Positions 12,482-21,745 of a stretch of 64,000 bases of DNA are shown piece by piece. Under the pieces are notes generated by a model that was not told the origin of the DNA, did no database searches, and saw nothing but the letters and a program-made list of their open reading frames with translations. The stretch is from Lysobacter alkalisoli (GTDB taxonomy: Bacteria; Pseudomonadota; Gammaproteobacteria; Xanthomonadales; Xanthomonadaceae): NCBI RefSeq assembly GCF_006547045.1, contig NZ_CP041242.1, positions 1,312,001 to 1,376,000 of the forward strand, given 5' to 3'. Position numbers and translations under genes: made by a program. The first letter of the stretch is position 1; each line of letters starts with the position of its first letter.

Positions 12482-12955
12482 TCAGGCCAGTTGCAGGCGC
12501 CGTTGCGCATCGGTGAGCCCGCGCGCCTGCAGCCATTGCCAGGCGCTGTCGGCGTCGTGTTCGAAATAGGCCTTGGCCGAGCCGAGCCGGAACGTGTAAC
12601 CCCAGGCATCCATGTCGGCGAGCACGCGGTCGCGGCCGACCCCGGCCAGGGCGTCGCCGAGCAGGGCCTGCAGTACGCAGACCGCGTCCTCTTCCTCGAT
12701 CGAATCGGTGGCGTCGGTGTGCACGGCGGCGCGGCGTTCGGGCGGCAGCACGATCAGGTGTGCGGCTTCGTGCAGCAACGAATGCACCGGTGTGTCGCCG
12801 CGCGCATATACGTTGCAGCCGATCAGGCCGGCCTCGCAGTCGCCCCAGTAGCTGCCGGGGATCGGCGCATCATCGGCAACACGATGCAACTGCAGGCCAT
12901 AGCGGGCGAGCAGGGCGGCTGCGGCGTCGAAATCGATGTCGGCGAGTAGAAGCAT
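12482..12955 (-). CDS. Putative zinc-metallopeptidase-like protein (HEAAH)
   Basis: 157 residues with no signal peptide. A HEXXH motif (LLHEAAHLIVLP) lies near residue 62, followed by a conserved-looking acidic stretch (TDSIEEEDAVCVLQALLGD) that could give a third ligand. This is the pattern of small conserved Xanthomonad proteins of unknown function with a minimal gluzincin motif. A purine/pyrimidine-rich palindrome lies just upstream. Confidence 0.65.
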   Translation of the reverse strand: MLLLADIDFDAAAALLARYGLQLHRVADDAPIPGSYWGDCEAGLIGCNVYARGDTPVHSLLHEAAHLIVLPPERRAAVHTDATDSIEEEDAVCVLQALLGDALAGVGRDRVLADMDAWGYTFRLGSAKAYFEHDADSAWQWLQARGLTDAQRRLQLA

Positions 12956-12961
12956 GAGAGC

Positions 12962-13067
12962 GAGAAGTGAGTGAAGAGAAGTGAGGAGTCAGAGAAGCAG
13001 GACTGGCAAGGCTTTTGCGTTTGCCCGCCTCCCACTTCTCAATTCTCTTCCCTCGCTTCTGCTTTTC
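12962..13067. repeat. Purine-rich/pyrimidine-rich imperfect palindrome
   Basis: A purine-rich arm with AAGTGAGTGAAGAGAAGTGAG (12966 on) faces a pyrimidine-rich arm (CCCACTTCTCAATTCTCTTCC, 13031 on). A second member is at 27424-27497. Here it separates minE from the peptidase-like gene and may end minCDE transcription. Confidence 0.6.
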
Positions 13068-13326
13068 AGGCCTGCGGGGCGTTCTCCGGCAGGGCCACGG
13101 AAATGTCGAGCACCTTGTTGTCGCCTTCGCCGATCAGGTCGACCTTGACCGCCTCGGCGTCGACGTTGACGTACTTGCGGATCACCTCCAGCAGCTCGCG
13201 CTGCAGGGTCGGCAAGTAGTCGGGGCCGCCGCGGGTCGCGCGTTCGTGGGCGACGATGATGCGCAGGCGGTCCTTGGCGACCGAGGCGGTCTGCTTCTTG
13301 GCCAGCAGGAAGTCGAACAATCCCAT
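13066..13326 (-). CDS. minE: Cell division topological specificity factor MinE
   Basis: 86-residue MinE starting [21 protein letters not shown]. The N-terminal part displaces MinC from MinD and stimulates its ATPase; the C-terminal part ([17 protein letters not shown], then [15 protein letters not shown]) forms the dimeric specificity domain. Three possible starts (TTG, ATG, ATG) stand in a row at the minD stop; the third gives the canonical N terminus. Translation is probably coupled to minD. Confidence 0.97.
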   Translation of the reverse strand: MGLFDFLLAKKQTASVAKDRLRIIVAHERATRGGPDYLPTLQRELLEVIRKYVNVDAEAVKVDLIGEGDNKVLDISVALPENAPQA

Positions 13327-13328
13327 CA

Positions 13329-14138
13329 TCAACCTCCGAACATCTTGCTGAAGAAGCCCTTCTTCTCCACGTTGGTGAATCGCATCGGCCGGGTATCGCC
13401 GAGCAGCCGGGCAACCGCGTCGTCATAGGCCTGGGAGGCATCGGACTCGGTGTCGAGGATCACCGGCTCGCCCTTGTTGGAGGCGTTGAGCACGTCCGTG
13501 GACTCGGGGATCACGCCGATCGTCTTGAGGCCGAGGATCTCCTCGACGTCGCCGACGCTGAGCATCTCGCCGGTCTCCACGCGCTTGGGGCTGTAGCGGG
13601 TCAGCAGCAGGTGCTCCTTGACCCGTTCGCCGTTCTCGGCCTTCTTCGTCTTCGACGACAGCAGGCCGAGGATGCGGTCGGAGTCGCGCACCGAGGAGAC
13701 TTCCGGATTGACCACGACCACCGCCTGGTCGGAGAAGTACATCGCCAGGTAGGCACCCTTCTCGATGCCCGCGGGGGAGTCGCAGACGATGTAGTCGAAG
13801 CCGTCGTCGGCCATGTCCTTGAGCACTTTCTCCACGCCCTCCATCGTCAGCGCGTCCTTGTCGCGGGTCTGCGACGCGGCCAGCACGAAGAGGTTGTCGA
13901 AGCGCTTGTCCTTGATCAGCGACTGCTTGAGCGAGGACTCGCCGTTGACGACGTTGACGAAGTCGTACACCACGCGGCGCTCGCAGCCCATGATCAGGTC
14001 GAGGTTGCGCAGGCCGACGTCGAAGTCGATGACGGCGACCTTGTGGCCACGGCGCGCAAGGCCGCAAGCGAGGCTGGCGCTGGTGGTGGTCTTGCCGACG
14101 CCGCCCTTGCCCGAGGTGACTACGATGATTTCGGCCAA
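13329..14138 (-). CDS. minD: Septum site-determining ATPase MinD
   Basis: 269 residues if started at the TTG of [18 protein letters not shown] stands 8 nt before this TTG and the resulting N terminus is the family standard, so I prefer it to the TTG five codons upstream, which overlaps the ribosome-binding site. The deviant Walker [10 protein letters not shown] is near residues 10-18, and the C terminus (FFSKMFGG) is the amphipathic membrane-targeting helix. MinD oscillates on the membrane with MinE and carries MinC to the poles. Confidence 0.97.
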   Translation of the reverse strand: MAEIIVVTSGKGGVGKTTTSASLACGLARRGHKVAVIDFDVGLRNLDLIMGCERRVVYDFVNVVNGESSLKQSLIKDKRFDNLFVLAASQTRDKDALTMEGVEKVLKDMADDGFDYIVCDSPAGIEKGAYLAMYFSDQAVVVVNPEVSSVRDSDRILGLLSSKTKKAENGERVKEHLLLTRYSPKRVETGEMLSVGDVEEILGLKTIGVIPESTDVLNASNKGEPVILDTESDASQAYDDAVARLLGDTRPMRFTNVEKKGFFSKMFGG

Positions 14139-14163
14139 GTTCAAATCCTCCAATGGAGCGGCA

Positions 14164-14943
14164 TCAGTCGAGTGCCGCGATTTTTAGTTGTTGGTCTTCC
14201 AGCCAGACCTGGACGGCCTTGCCGCGCAGGTCGGGGGGGATGTCTTCGAGCACGCGGTAGTGGCCCGCCACGGCCACCAGTTCGGCGTGAAACTCACGGC
14301 AGAAGATACGGGCTTTTTCGTTGCCCTGTGCGCCGGCGAGGGCGCGGCCGCGCAACGGACCGTAGATGTGCACCGAGCCATCGGCGATCACTTCGGCGCC
14401 GGCGCCGACCGAGGTCAGCACGGTCAGGTCGCGATTGTCGGCGTAGACCTGCTGGCCGGAGCGGACGGGGGCGGCCTGGATCAGCCCCGGATCTGGCGCC
14501 GGGGCGGCCGGCGCCGACGTCGCAGCGGCAGGCCGTGAGGCGGCGGGACGGGCCGGTTCGGGCGCTGCCACGGGCTCGGGCGCCGGATTGCCGCCATCGG
14601 CACGCTCGTACTGGGCGCGGAACTTGGCCAGCAGCGGCAGACCAAGCGCCTCGGACAGACGCTCGGTGGCCGTGGTGCCGTAGGCGAGGGCGACCGGCAG
14701 CACGCCGGCATCGCGCAGGCCGTCCAGCAGGCTGCGGGCGGTGGCCTCGTCGGGCACCTGCGACAGGCCGCCGAAGTCGATCACCACCGCGGCCCGTGCG
14801 AACAGCTTCGGCGCGCGCTGCACGCGCTGGCGCATTTCCTCGACCAGGCGGGAAACGTCGAGATTGCGGATACGGAGGTTGGCGATGCCGACTTGGCCGA
14901 TCTTCAGTTCGCCGGCCTGTTCATAATCCATCGCCGCACTCAT
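14164..14943 (-). CDS. minC: Septum formation inhibitor MinC
   Basis: 259 residues. The N-terminal FtsZ-inhibiting domain (about 1-115) is joined by an Ala/Pro-rich linker (about 120-155) to the C-terminal beta-helix domain with GSVHIYGPLRGRALAG, which binds MinD. First of the min genes, and its ATG overlaps the stop of the upstream GNAT gene (ATGA). Confidence 0.96.
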   Translation of the reverse strand: MSAAMDYEQAGELKIGQVGIANLRIRNLDVSRLVEEMRQRVQRAPKLFARAAVVIDFGGLSQVPDEATARSLLDGLRDAGVLPVALAYGTTATERLSEALGLPLLAKFRAQYERADGGNPAPEPVAAPEPARPAASRPAAATSAPAAPAPDPGLIQAAPVRSGQQVYADNRDLTVLTSVGAGAEVIADGSVHIYGPLRGRALAGAQGNEKARIFCREFHAELVAVAGHYRVLEDIPPDLRGKAVQVWLEDQQLKIAALD

Positions 14944-15542
14944 CGGCTGCGGGTCCCGGTCAGGCGCGGCCGGGCCGCGATCGTCTGCCGGGCGCGGACC
15001 CAGGGCTCGTCGGGCAGGCTGTCGCCGTAGGTCTCACGGACCCAGGCATGGCTGCACAGTGGCTTCATCAGCATTGCCGCACGCATGCCTGCTCCCGGCA
15101 TCACGTGCTGGCCGATCTCACGGAAACCGAAACTGCCGTGGAACAGCAGGGCCGGATCGTGATCGCCTTCCAGGAACACCTCGCAAGCCATCTGCGGGTA
15201 GCGCAGTTCGGCATAGCTCTGTGCGTCGGCATACAGCGCACGGCCGACACCGCCACCACGGCGGCGGCTGGCGACCACGATACGGTCGATATAGAAGAAA
15301 TCCGCATGCCGCTCGCGGAACCAGCGGAAATTGCTGCTGTCGTGTTCGGACCCACTGCCCACGCCGATCATGAAGCCGGCGAGGGTGTCGTCGCGCAAAG
15401 CAACGCGGAAATACTCGGCGGAGTCGTAAAAGTGGCGCACCCGGGCCGCGTCGAGCGGCAGGATGGCGGGGCCGGCGGCGTTGTTGAGGGCAAGGACGGA
15501 ATCCAGCTCGTGCTCAAGCACGTCGCGGACGACGATCGACAT
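14940..15542 (-). CDS. GNAT family N-acetyltransferase
   Basis: 201 residues from MSIVVRDVLEHEL; the in-frame extension upstream lacks homology-like features. The acetyl-CoA loop SRRRGGGVGRALYADAQ (motif A, Q/RxxGxG/A) is about 95 residues in, and YIDRIVV precedes it. It ends in an ATGA overlap with minC, so it heads the min operon. The substrate is unknown. Confidence 0.85.
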   Translation of the reverse strand: MSIVVRDVLEHELDSVLALNNAAGPAILPLDAARVRHFYDSAEYFRVALRDDTLAGFMIGVGSGSEHDSSNFRWFRERHADFFYIDRIVVASRRRGGGVGRALYADAQSYAELRYPQMACEVFLEGDHDPALLFHGSFGFREIGQHVMPGAGMRAAMLMKPLCSHAWVRETYGDSLPDEPWVRARQTIAARPRLTGTRSR

Positions 15543-15689
15543 TCCTGACTCCATGATGTTCCAGGCGGGCGCATAGGCGCGCCAGCGCCGTGGATTATCG
15601 CATGGCTGCCCCGTCCGGGCGACCGCACGATGCCATTCCCATGACTTTCGGGTGGCTACGCAAGTCACTGATGCGGCTAGCATGCAGGC

Positions 15690-16940
15690 ATGTTGAATCA
15701 CCTGAACCATTCCCGACTGCTCCGCTATGCGGGCTTGTTCACCTGGGTCGTGGTCGGGGTGCCGCTGCTCTATCTCTATTCATGGTCGTGGCTGCTGGAC
15801 TCGGACGGGCTGCTCGAAGATGCCAGCTGGCTGGGCCGGGTGCCGTGGGGAGCGATCTGTGCCTATCTCCTGTTCGGCGCCAGTTATGCCTGGCTGAGCC
15901 GCGGACTGGGCCAGCGCCGTACCGGCGGGTTCGACCAGTTCGCGCTGCTGGTACTGACCGCCAGCGCGGTGGCGGTCAGCTACTTCACCGAGACCGGCCT
16001 GGGCAGCATCCTGCTGATGGTCACCGCCAGCGTGTTGCCATGGATGCTGCCGCTGTCGGTCGGTATCGCCTGGCTGCTGCTCAGCCAGCTGATCATCGTG
16101 CCGGTCTACATCCGCCTCGACCTGCCGATCTTCGAGGCGGTGATGCAGTCGGTGCTGTATGCCGGCTTCTCGGGCTTCGTGTTCGTGACCAGCCTGGTCG
16201 CACGGCAGCAGTCGCTGGCGCGCGAGGAGCAGCGCCGCCTGAATTCGGAGTTGCGCGCCACCCGCGCCCTGCTGGCCGAGAGCGCGCGGGTCAACGAGCG
16301 AACCCGCATCTCGCGCGAGTTGCACGACCTGCTCGGTCACCATCTGACCGCGCTGAGCCTGAATCTGGAAGTCGCCGGTCACCTGTCGGAGGGACGGGTC
16401 AAGGAGCATGTCCACCAGGCCCACACCCTGGCCCGGCTGCTGCTGACCGATGTGCGCGAGGCGGTCAGCCAGTTGCGCGAAGGCGGTGCGATCGATCTGG
16501 CGGCGGCGTTGCGGCCACTGGCCGAGAACGTGCCCGCGCTGCGCATCCACATGGACATCGAGACGCCGCTGACTCTGGACGATCCCGAACGGGCCCAGGT
16601 CCTGCTGCGCTGCACCCAGGAGATCATCACCAATACCGTCCGCCATGCCGGAGCGGGGAACCTGTGGGTGAAGGCATTCCGCGACGGCGGCACGATCGTG
16701 ATGGAAGCCCGCGACGACGGCCGTGGTGCCGACTCGCCGGTGTCCGGCAACGGCCTGCGCGGCATGCGGGAGCGCCTGCTCCAGTACGGCGGCGAGCTGC
16801 AGATCGAGACCCGGCCGCAGGCGGGTTTTGCCCTGCGCCTGACGTTGCCGGCCACGGTGGTTCCCGCCACCACGTCGGGAGCGCCCGTCCCCGACACGGC
16901 CCGCGTGGTTCCACAGCGGTCGTCAGGCGGTGTTACGTGA
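15690..16940 (+). CDS. Sensor histidine kinase, NarL/DesK type
   Basis: 416 residues with about five membrane segments in the first 180, then a HisKA_3 dimerisation domain with the phosphoacceptor in ISRELHDLLGHH (His about 212) and an HATPase domain with N-box QEIITNTVRHA and G-box NGLRGMRERL. The membrane-embedded N terminus without a periplasmic domain is like DesK, which senses membrane state. The cognate regulator is the next gene; about 200 bp, with no ORF I trust, separate them. Confidence 0.93.
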   Translation: MLNHLNHSRLLRYAGLFTWVVVGVPLLYLYSWSWLLDSDGLLEDASWLGRVPWGAICAYLLFGASYAWLSRGLGQRRTGGFDQFALLVLTASAVAVSYFTETGLGSILLMVTASVLPWMLPLSVGIAWLLLSQLIIVPVYIRLDLPIFEAVMQSVLYAGFSGFVFVTSLVARQQSLAREEQRRLNSELRATRALLAESARVNERTRISRELHDLLGHHLTALSLNLEVAGHLSEGRVKEHVHQAHTLARLLLTDVREAVSQLREGGAIDLAAALRPLAENVPALRIHMDIETPLTLDDPERAQVLLRCTQEIITNTVRHAGAGNLWVKAFRDGGTIVMEARDDGRGADSPVSGNGLRGMRERLLQYGGELQIETRPQAGFALRLTLPATVVPATTSGAPVPDTARVVPQRSSGGVT

Positions 16941-17145
16941 AGCAGCGCGTGGCGGGTGACTGGATCGAGGCGCGCGCTGGCGCATGGCGGGCGCTGCCGA
17001 ACCATCCGGTGGCCGCGACTGCATTGCGGCGCCATTGCCCGGCCGGGTATTGGCATACACTCCCTCAATCTTCCTTGTCCTGCAGGCCCACAGTCCCGGC
17101 GCGAGCCGTGTGGGAGCCAGGGACAGGCTCTCAAGGAGCGGTTGC

Positions 17146-17787
17146 ATGATCCGCGTTTTGCTTGTTGACGATCAGACCCTGGTCCGGCAGGGCGTGCGCT
17201 CGCTGCTGTCGCTGGCCGAGGGCATCGAGGTGGTGGCCGAGGCCGCCGACGGCCGCCAGGCGGTGGAAATGATCCCCGAGGTCCGGCCCGACGTGGTGCT
17301 GATGGACATGCGCATGCCGGTGATGTCCGGGCTCGAGGCGCTGCAGGCGCTGGCCCGCACCGACAGCCTGCCGCCGACCATCATCCTGACCACCTTCGAC
17401 GACGACCAACTGGTGCTGGCCGGGCTCAAGGCCGGGGCCAAGGGTTATCTGCTCAAGGACGTGTCGCTGGAGCAGCTGGTGGGCGCCATCCAGACCGTCG
17501 CCCAGGGCGGCTCGCTGGTACAGCCGGCGGTGACCCAGCGTCTGCTGTCGGGGCTGGAGCACATGCGCAACGACTTCGTCAGTCTCGATCGCCCCGATCC
17601 GCTGACCGACCGTGAGACCGAGATCCTGCGGCTGATGGCCGGCGGCTTCTCCAACAAGGAGATCGCCAATTCACTGGGCGTGGCCGAGGGCACGATCAAG
17701 AACCACGTGTCGAACATTCTGTCCAAGCTGGGCGTGCGCGACCGCACCCGGGCCGTATTGAAGGCATTCGAGCTGCAACTGGTGTGA
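17146..17787 (+). CDS. LuxR-type response regulator
   Basis: 213 residues: receiver domain with phosphoacceptor Asp54 in VLMDMRMP and the switch region LTTFDDD, then a LuxR helix-turn-helix (LTDRETEILRLMAGGFSNKEIANSLGV onward, about 149-205). The start ATG is preceded by AGGAG. Partner of the adjacent DesK-type kinase; target genes cannot be read from the window. Confidence 0.95.
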   Translation: MIRVLLVDDQTLVRQGVRSLLSLAEGIEVVAEAADGRQAVEMIPEVRPDVVLMDMRMPVMSGLEALQALARTDSLPPTIILTTFDDDQLVLAGLKAGAKGYLLKDVSLEQLVGAIQTVAQGGSLVQPAVTQRLLSGLEHMRNDFVSLDRPDPLTDRETEILRLMAGGFSNKEIANSLGVAEGTIKNHVSNILSKLGVRDRTRAVLKAFELQLV

Positions 17788-17938
17788 AGGGGCTGTCCCG
17801 GGGCGAACGCGGCCGGGCAATGATCCCGGCCCCGGCGGAAGATTTTCCGGCGAGGTAATGCGCCGCGGCCACGTTCCTTGCTAGGATTGGAGGTCTGCGT
17901 CCCGGTCTGGTCCCGGGTCGGCCCTGGAGAAAACCTGA

Positions 17939-19078
17939 ATGACCCGTCTGCTTGAGCTCCTGATTTCCTTTTCCATTGTTGCCGCGCTGTTCCTGACCCT
18001 CGGTGTGCTGCTGCCCGACCGCCGCCACCTTGAGGAAAGCGTCGAGACCAACCGCCGCTTGTCGATCGTCTACGACACCCTCAACAGTCTGCGTCGCTTC
18101 CAGGACTGGAACTCGCTGGTGCTGCGCGATCCTGCGATCGAGCTGAAGCGGTCAGGCCCCGAATCCGGAGTTGGAGCACGGCTCGACTACTCGTCGAAGG
18201 AGAAGGGTATCGGCGAGGGCAGCTGGCTGCTTACGGCCACCGAGCCCAACAAGAGCGTTTCCTACGAACTGACCAGCGCCGAGCGCGGCAAGAACAAGCG
18301 CACCACCTACACCCTGACCCCGACCGGTCGCGGTGGCCGTAACGTCATGATCACCCAGACCTATGACGTCGAGTACGGCTGGGATCTGCTGGGCCGTTAC
18401 ACCGGCATGTACGTGACCAGCAACGTCGGCCAGGACATGAAGCTGAGCCTGAGCCGTCTGTCCAACATGCTGGCGACCGTGCCGAACCACGACTACTCGG
18501 TATTCGGCAAGGACGACCCGGCCAAGGCGCCGCATCTTCGCGACCGGCCGGCCCAGAACCTGTTGTACGTGCGCGCCGCAGTGCCCCGCGACAACGAGGC
18601 CGTGGCCAGCCAGATGAAGAGCAACCAGGACTGGATCAAGAAGGTGATGGACGCCAACAACCTGGTCGCCGCCGGCCCGGTCCGCATCGTCACCAACGAG
18701 TTCGGCTCCGATACCTATTCCTTCGACGTGGTCCAGCCGGTACGCAAGAAGGGGGATGAGGGCAGCAGCAATGCCGGCAGCGATGAGGGTGAAGATGGCG
18801 ACAAGGCCGAAACCACCCCGATCGTGGCCGCCACCGAAGAGCTCGACATCAAGCTCGAGGGACCAGTCGAGTCGCAGTACCTGCCGGCATCCAAGGTTGC
18901 CGCGGTGCCCTTCATCGGCCACATGGCCAACTTGTCCCAGGTTCGCGACGCCTTGCGTGCATGGGTCCTGACCCAGGGTTACGACACCGTCGACCGCCCG
19001 TACGAGGACTGGAACAACGGCCTCCAGAAAGGCTTCACCGAGGAAGGCGACTTCGTCGTCTACTGGTCGATCAAGTAA
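17939..19078 (+). CDS. SRPBCC (polyketide cyclase-like) membrane-anchored protein
   Basis: 379 residues with one N-terminal membrane anchor (LLISFSIVAALFLTLGVLL), then a SRPBCC-like START-fold domain (about 40-180; LRRFQDWNSL, DVEYGWDLLGRYTGMYV) and a C-terminal GyrI-like region after an acidic, Gly/Ser-rich linker (about 275-300). Such proteins bind hydrophobic ligands. A strong terminator follows. Function is unknown; the family call is from recognisable motifs. Confidence 0.75.
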   Translation: MTRLLELLISFSIVAALFLTLGVLLPDRRHLEESVETNRRLSIVYDTLNSLRRFQDWNSLVLRDPAIELKRSGPESGVGARLDYSSKEKGIGEGSWLLTATEPNKSVSYELTSAERGKNKRTTYTLTPTGRGGRNVMITQTYDVEYGWDLLGRYTGMYVTSNVGQDMKLSLSRLSNMLATVPNHDYSVFGKDDPAKAPHLRDRPAQNLLYVRAAVPRDNEAVASQMKSNQDWIKKVMDANNLVAAGPVRIVTNEFGSDTYSFDVVQPVRKKGDEGSSNAGSDEGEDGDKAETTPIVAATEELDIKLEGPVESQYLPASKVAAVPFIGHMANLSQVRDALRAWVLTQGYDTVDRPYEDWNNGLQKGFTEEGDFVVYWSIK

Positions 19079-19104
19079 GCCTGACCTGTCCTTTGTGATG
19101 TCGG

Positions 19105-19130
19105 AAAGCGCCGCTTCGTGCGGCGCTTTT
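19105..19130 (+). terminator. Intrinsic terminator after the SRPBCC gene
   Basis: AAAGCGCCGC, loop TTCGTG, then CGGCGCTTTT followed by CGTTT: a strong GC hairpin with a T-rich tail. Confidence 0.85.
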
Positions 19131-19165
19131 CGTTTGATATCGTCGCCGGACACCACGCCCGGACC

Positions 19166-19567
19166 ATGACGGCCATGCCAGACGCTCCCTTCCCGGTTTC
19201 TCCAGCGCCGATGCAGCGCGCGCTTGGATCCGCCGGCGCGGTATTGTCGGCAGCCGCGGTCGCGCTGGCAGCCTACGCGTCGCACGCGGCTGATCCGGAA
19301 GCCCGCGGGCAGTTGCTGCTGGCTGCGGTGTTCGCATTCGGCCATGGGGTTGCGCTGGCCGCGCTTGCACCAGGCGCAGGGCATCGACTGCGGCGACTGG
19401 CACTGGTCGGCCTGTTGCTGGGCGTGCTGCTGTTCTCCGGCAGCCTGGTCGCGGCACATGGGTTTGGACTGCCGACCCGGTTGGCGCCTTACGGCGGCAT
19501 CCTGATGATCCTGGCGTGGCTGGTCCATGCCATCGATGCAGCTTTCGCCCGCCCTGATGGCGCCTAG
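19166..19567 (+). CDS. DUF423 family membrane protein
   Basis: About 133 residues with four hydrophobic segments, matching the YgdD/DUF423 family of small inner-membrane proteins (AYASHA near the first helix and LFSGSL in the middle are family hallmarks). The open frame starts upstream in the terminator region; ATG codons at 19166 or 19175 are more credible. It ends 10 bp before the glycosylase gene and is probably cotranscribed. Confidence 0.8.
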   Translation: MTAMPDAPFPVSPAPMQRALGSAGAVLSAAAVALAAYASHAADPEARGQLLLAAVFAFGHGVALAALAPGAGHRLRRLALVGLLLGVLLFSGSLVAAHGFGLPTRLAPYGGILMILAWLVHAIDAAFARPDGA

Positions 19568-19577
19568 GAACTAAGCC

Positions 19578-20252
19578 ATGCCTCGTCACGCCCGTGGATT
19601 CGATACCGAAGCCGCCTGGGAGCACCTGTTGCGTCATGACCGCAAACTCGCTGCCTGGATGCGAAGGCTTGGGCCGATCGCGCCGGACCCGCGCTGGCGC
19701 AGGCGCTTCGATCCGGTCGATGCTCTGGCGCGCGCCATCCTGTTCCAGCAGTTGAGCGGCAAGGCGGCGTCCACGATCGTGGGCCGCGTCGAGGCGGCGA
19801 TCGGCAGCAAACGCCTGCACGCCGACACGCTGTCGCGCATCGACGACAGCGACCTGCGTGCCTGTGGTGTGTCGGGCAACAAGACCCTGGCCTTGCGCGA
19901 TCTGGCCGGACGCGAGGCGCGTGGCGAGATTCCGACCCTGCGGCAGATGTCCGGCCTCGACAACGAGGCGATCATCGCCGCACTCACGCCGATTCGCGGC
20001 ATCGGTCGCTGGACGGTGGAGATGATGCTGATGTTCCGGCTTGGCCGTCCCGATGTGCTGCCGATCGACGACCTGGGCGTGCGCAAGGGGGCCGGAGTGG
20101 TCGACAGGGCGGAACAGGCGCCAACACCGAAGCTGCTGGCCGAACGCGGCGACCGCTGGGGACCGTACCGTACCTACGCCAGCTTCTATCTGTGGCGGAT
20201 CGCCGACAGCGCCAACGAGGCGAAAGCCCCGACCAACCGCTCACAGGGATGA
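19578..20252 (+). CDS. DNA-3-methyladenine glycosylase II (AlkA-like, HhH-GPD)
   Basis: 224 residues lacking the N-terminal TBP-like domain of E. coli AlkA, so of the short bacterial/yeast Mag type. The HhH-GPD signature is clear: LTPIRGIGRWTVEMMLMF followed by the catalytic aspartate in DVLPIDDLGVRKG. Removes alkylated purines in base excision repair. Confidence 0.93.
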   Translation: MPRHARGFDTEAAWEHLLRHDRKLAAWMRRLGPIAPDPRWRRRFDPVDALARAILFQQLSGKAASTIVGRVEAAIGSKRLHADTLSRIDDSDLRACGVSGNKTLALRDLAGREARGEIPTLRQMSGLDNEAIIAALTPIRGIGRWTVEMMLMFRLGRPDVLPIDDLGVRKGAGVVDRAEQAPTPKLLAERGDRWGPYRTYASFYLWRIADSANEAKAPTNRSQG

Positions 20253-20351
20253 GGGTGGACCTCGACGAGCCATTGGCTCGCAAGCGATCGGGTGCCCGGG
20301 CAGCATGCGCGGGACCGGTCTGGTGCGCGGTTCGTCAAGGACCGGGAAACC

Positions 20352-20415
20352 GCAGTAACGCCCTTGGGTGCGATCTGGCGCGGGTGATGTGAATCGCGGC
20401 CAAGGGCGCTACTGC
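20352..20415. repeat. Intergenic palindrome between alkA-like and DUF4332 genes
   Basis: Arms at 20352-20367 and 20400-20415 (GCAGTAACGCCCTTGG against CCAAGGGCGCTACTGC, one mismatch) lie between convergent genes. The arm continues CCCTTGGGTGCGA, which recurs in the element at 30724-30813. Confidence 0.7.
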
Positions 20416-20423
20416 AGGGACGA

Positions 20424-20834
20424 TCAGTATTCGAGTGCGCGGGGCAGTGTCTTGGCCTGCTCGACCCACTTGTTGACCTCGGCTTCGGTCGGCACGCGGC
20501 GGGTGAGCTTCTTCTTCTCGTTGACCTCGGCCATCGCCTGGGCGAGGTTGGTGGCGTTGCGTTGCGCGAGCTCAGGCACGGTGTCTACGCCGGCGGCTTC
20601 GAGCAGTTCCGAGTACTCCGAACCGACGCCGTTGATCCGGTACAGGTCGGCCATGTTGGCGAACTTGAGGATCTGCTTTGTGGAAACGCCGGTCTTTTCG
20701 GCCAGCTCCTGGCGCTGTGCAGGGGTCTTGCTGCCGGCAAGCAGGCTGTCTGTGTCCTTGACCCCTGCGCTGCGGAACTTCTCGCCGGTAACCGGACCGA
20801 TACCTTCGACGTCCTCGATCTTGTAGTTGGCCAT
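20424..20834 (-). CDS. DUF4332 helix-hairpin-helix protein
   Basis: 136 residues starting MANYKIEDVEGIGPV. Two HhH-like segments (VEGIGPVTGEKFRSAGV and INGVGSEYSELLEAAGV) and the ending EAEVNKWVEQAKTLPRALEY match the DUF4332 family. Probably nucleic-acid binding, as inferred from the HhH folds. A cytosolic, stand-alone gene; an open frame continues far upstream in the same phase but is not supported. Confidence 0.85.
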   Translation of the reverse strand: MANYKIEDVEGIGPVTGEKFRSAGVKDTDSLLAGSKTPAQRQELAEKTGVSTKQILKFANMADLYRINGVGSEYSELLEAAGVDTVPELAQRNATNLAQAMAEVNEKKKLTRRVPTEAEVNKWVEQAKTLPRALEY

Positions 20835-20929
20835 GGGCCGTTTCTCCTGTGCATGGATGGTGCGGGGGAAAGCGGATCGGCCGAATGTAGCAGTGTTCAA
20901 GGAGCCGTCCGGTGACAGCCGGATCGGTT

Positions 20930-21736
20930 TCATGCCTGTGGCGGATGCCAGCACCAGTGCCAGGGTTCGTAGACGATGCCGTGCGGATTGTCGCGCGGGT
21001 AGCTCATGGTGAAACCGTGGCCGGCGGCATTGGCGGTCAGCCAGGCGAAGGCCGCGGTGTGCTCGAACGATTCCTCGGCCGGCGGTTCGCCCGGACTGCC
21101 GATGTCGAGCGCGAGGCCGGAATGGTGCTCGCTGTAACCCGGAGCGGCGTTGACCTTGAGGATCTGTTCGACGGTCTGGCCGCGCGCGAGTTTGCGTTCG
21201 AAGATGCCGAGCTGGTAGTCGTGGCTGCGGTAGCCGGAGATCGCCTCCAGCACGATGTCGTCGCGCAGCGCGGCCGCCTGCAGGTGGCGCCAGCCGCGGG
21301 CGGCATCGACATGCAGCCACATCGGGCGCCGGTAGCGGTCGAATCCGGCCAGAGCCAGCCAGTCCGGTTCGGCCACCAGTGGCAGGCCGGTGCGTTTGCC
21401 GTAGCTGCCATCCAGCCCAAGTGCCTGCAGGCGTTGTTCGAGCCGCTCCAGCGGCAGCTCGCCGACCTGTTCGATGCCGGGGCGGCGATGGCCCGGGTCG
21501 GTGTCGAGCACGTCGAGCGCAGCGTCGATGCCCGGCTCGCGTGCCAGCCGCACCACCAGCGCCAACAGGCCCTCGGGCAACTCGGCGGCGAGGTAGCGGC
21601 CGTCGCGCTTGCGCCGCAGCACCCGGTGCGCGCGGGCGAGGGCGCGCGCATCGTGGTTGCCGCGCGCGCGCAGCAGGTGCCCGGGCCAGAGCTCGATCTC
21701 GGGAGTGTTGATCAGGAAGTCGGGGCGGCCACGCAT
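20930..21736 (-). CDS. M15 family D-Ala-D-Ala carboxypeptidase (VanY-like)
   Basis: 268 residues. The C-terminal half holds the VanY signature: ISGYRSHDYQ, then SEHHSGLALDIG with zinc-binding His and Asp, and EPWHW supplying the last ligand. No signal peptide is visible, which is odd for a peptidoglycan enzyme. The N-terminal ~100 residues are not recognised. Last gene of a tightly packed minus-strand run, 9 bp after the PH-like gene. Confidence 0.85.
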   Translation of the reverse strand: MRGRPDFLINTPEIELWPGHLLRARGNHDARALARAHRVLRRKRDGRYLAAELPEGLLALVVRLAREPGIDAALDVLDTDPGHRRPGIEQVGELPLERLEQRLQALGLDGSYGKRTGLPLVAEPDWLALAGFDRYRRPMWLHVDAARGWRHLQAAALRDDIVLEAISGYRSHDYQLGIFERKLARGQTVEQILKVNAAPGYSEHHSGLALDIGSPGEPPAEESFEHTAAFAWLTANAAGHGFTMSYPRDNPHGIVYEPWHWCWHPPQA

Positions 21737-21745
21737 GCCCGGAGC

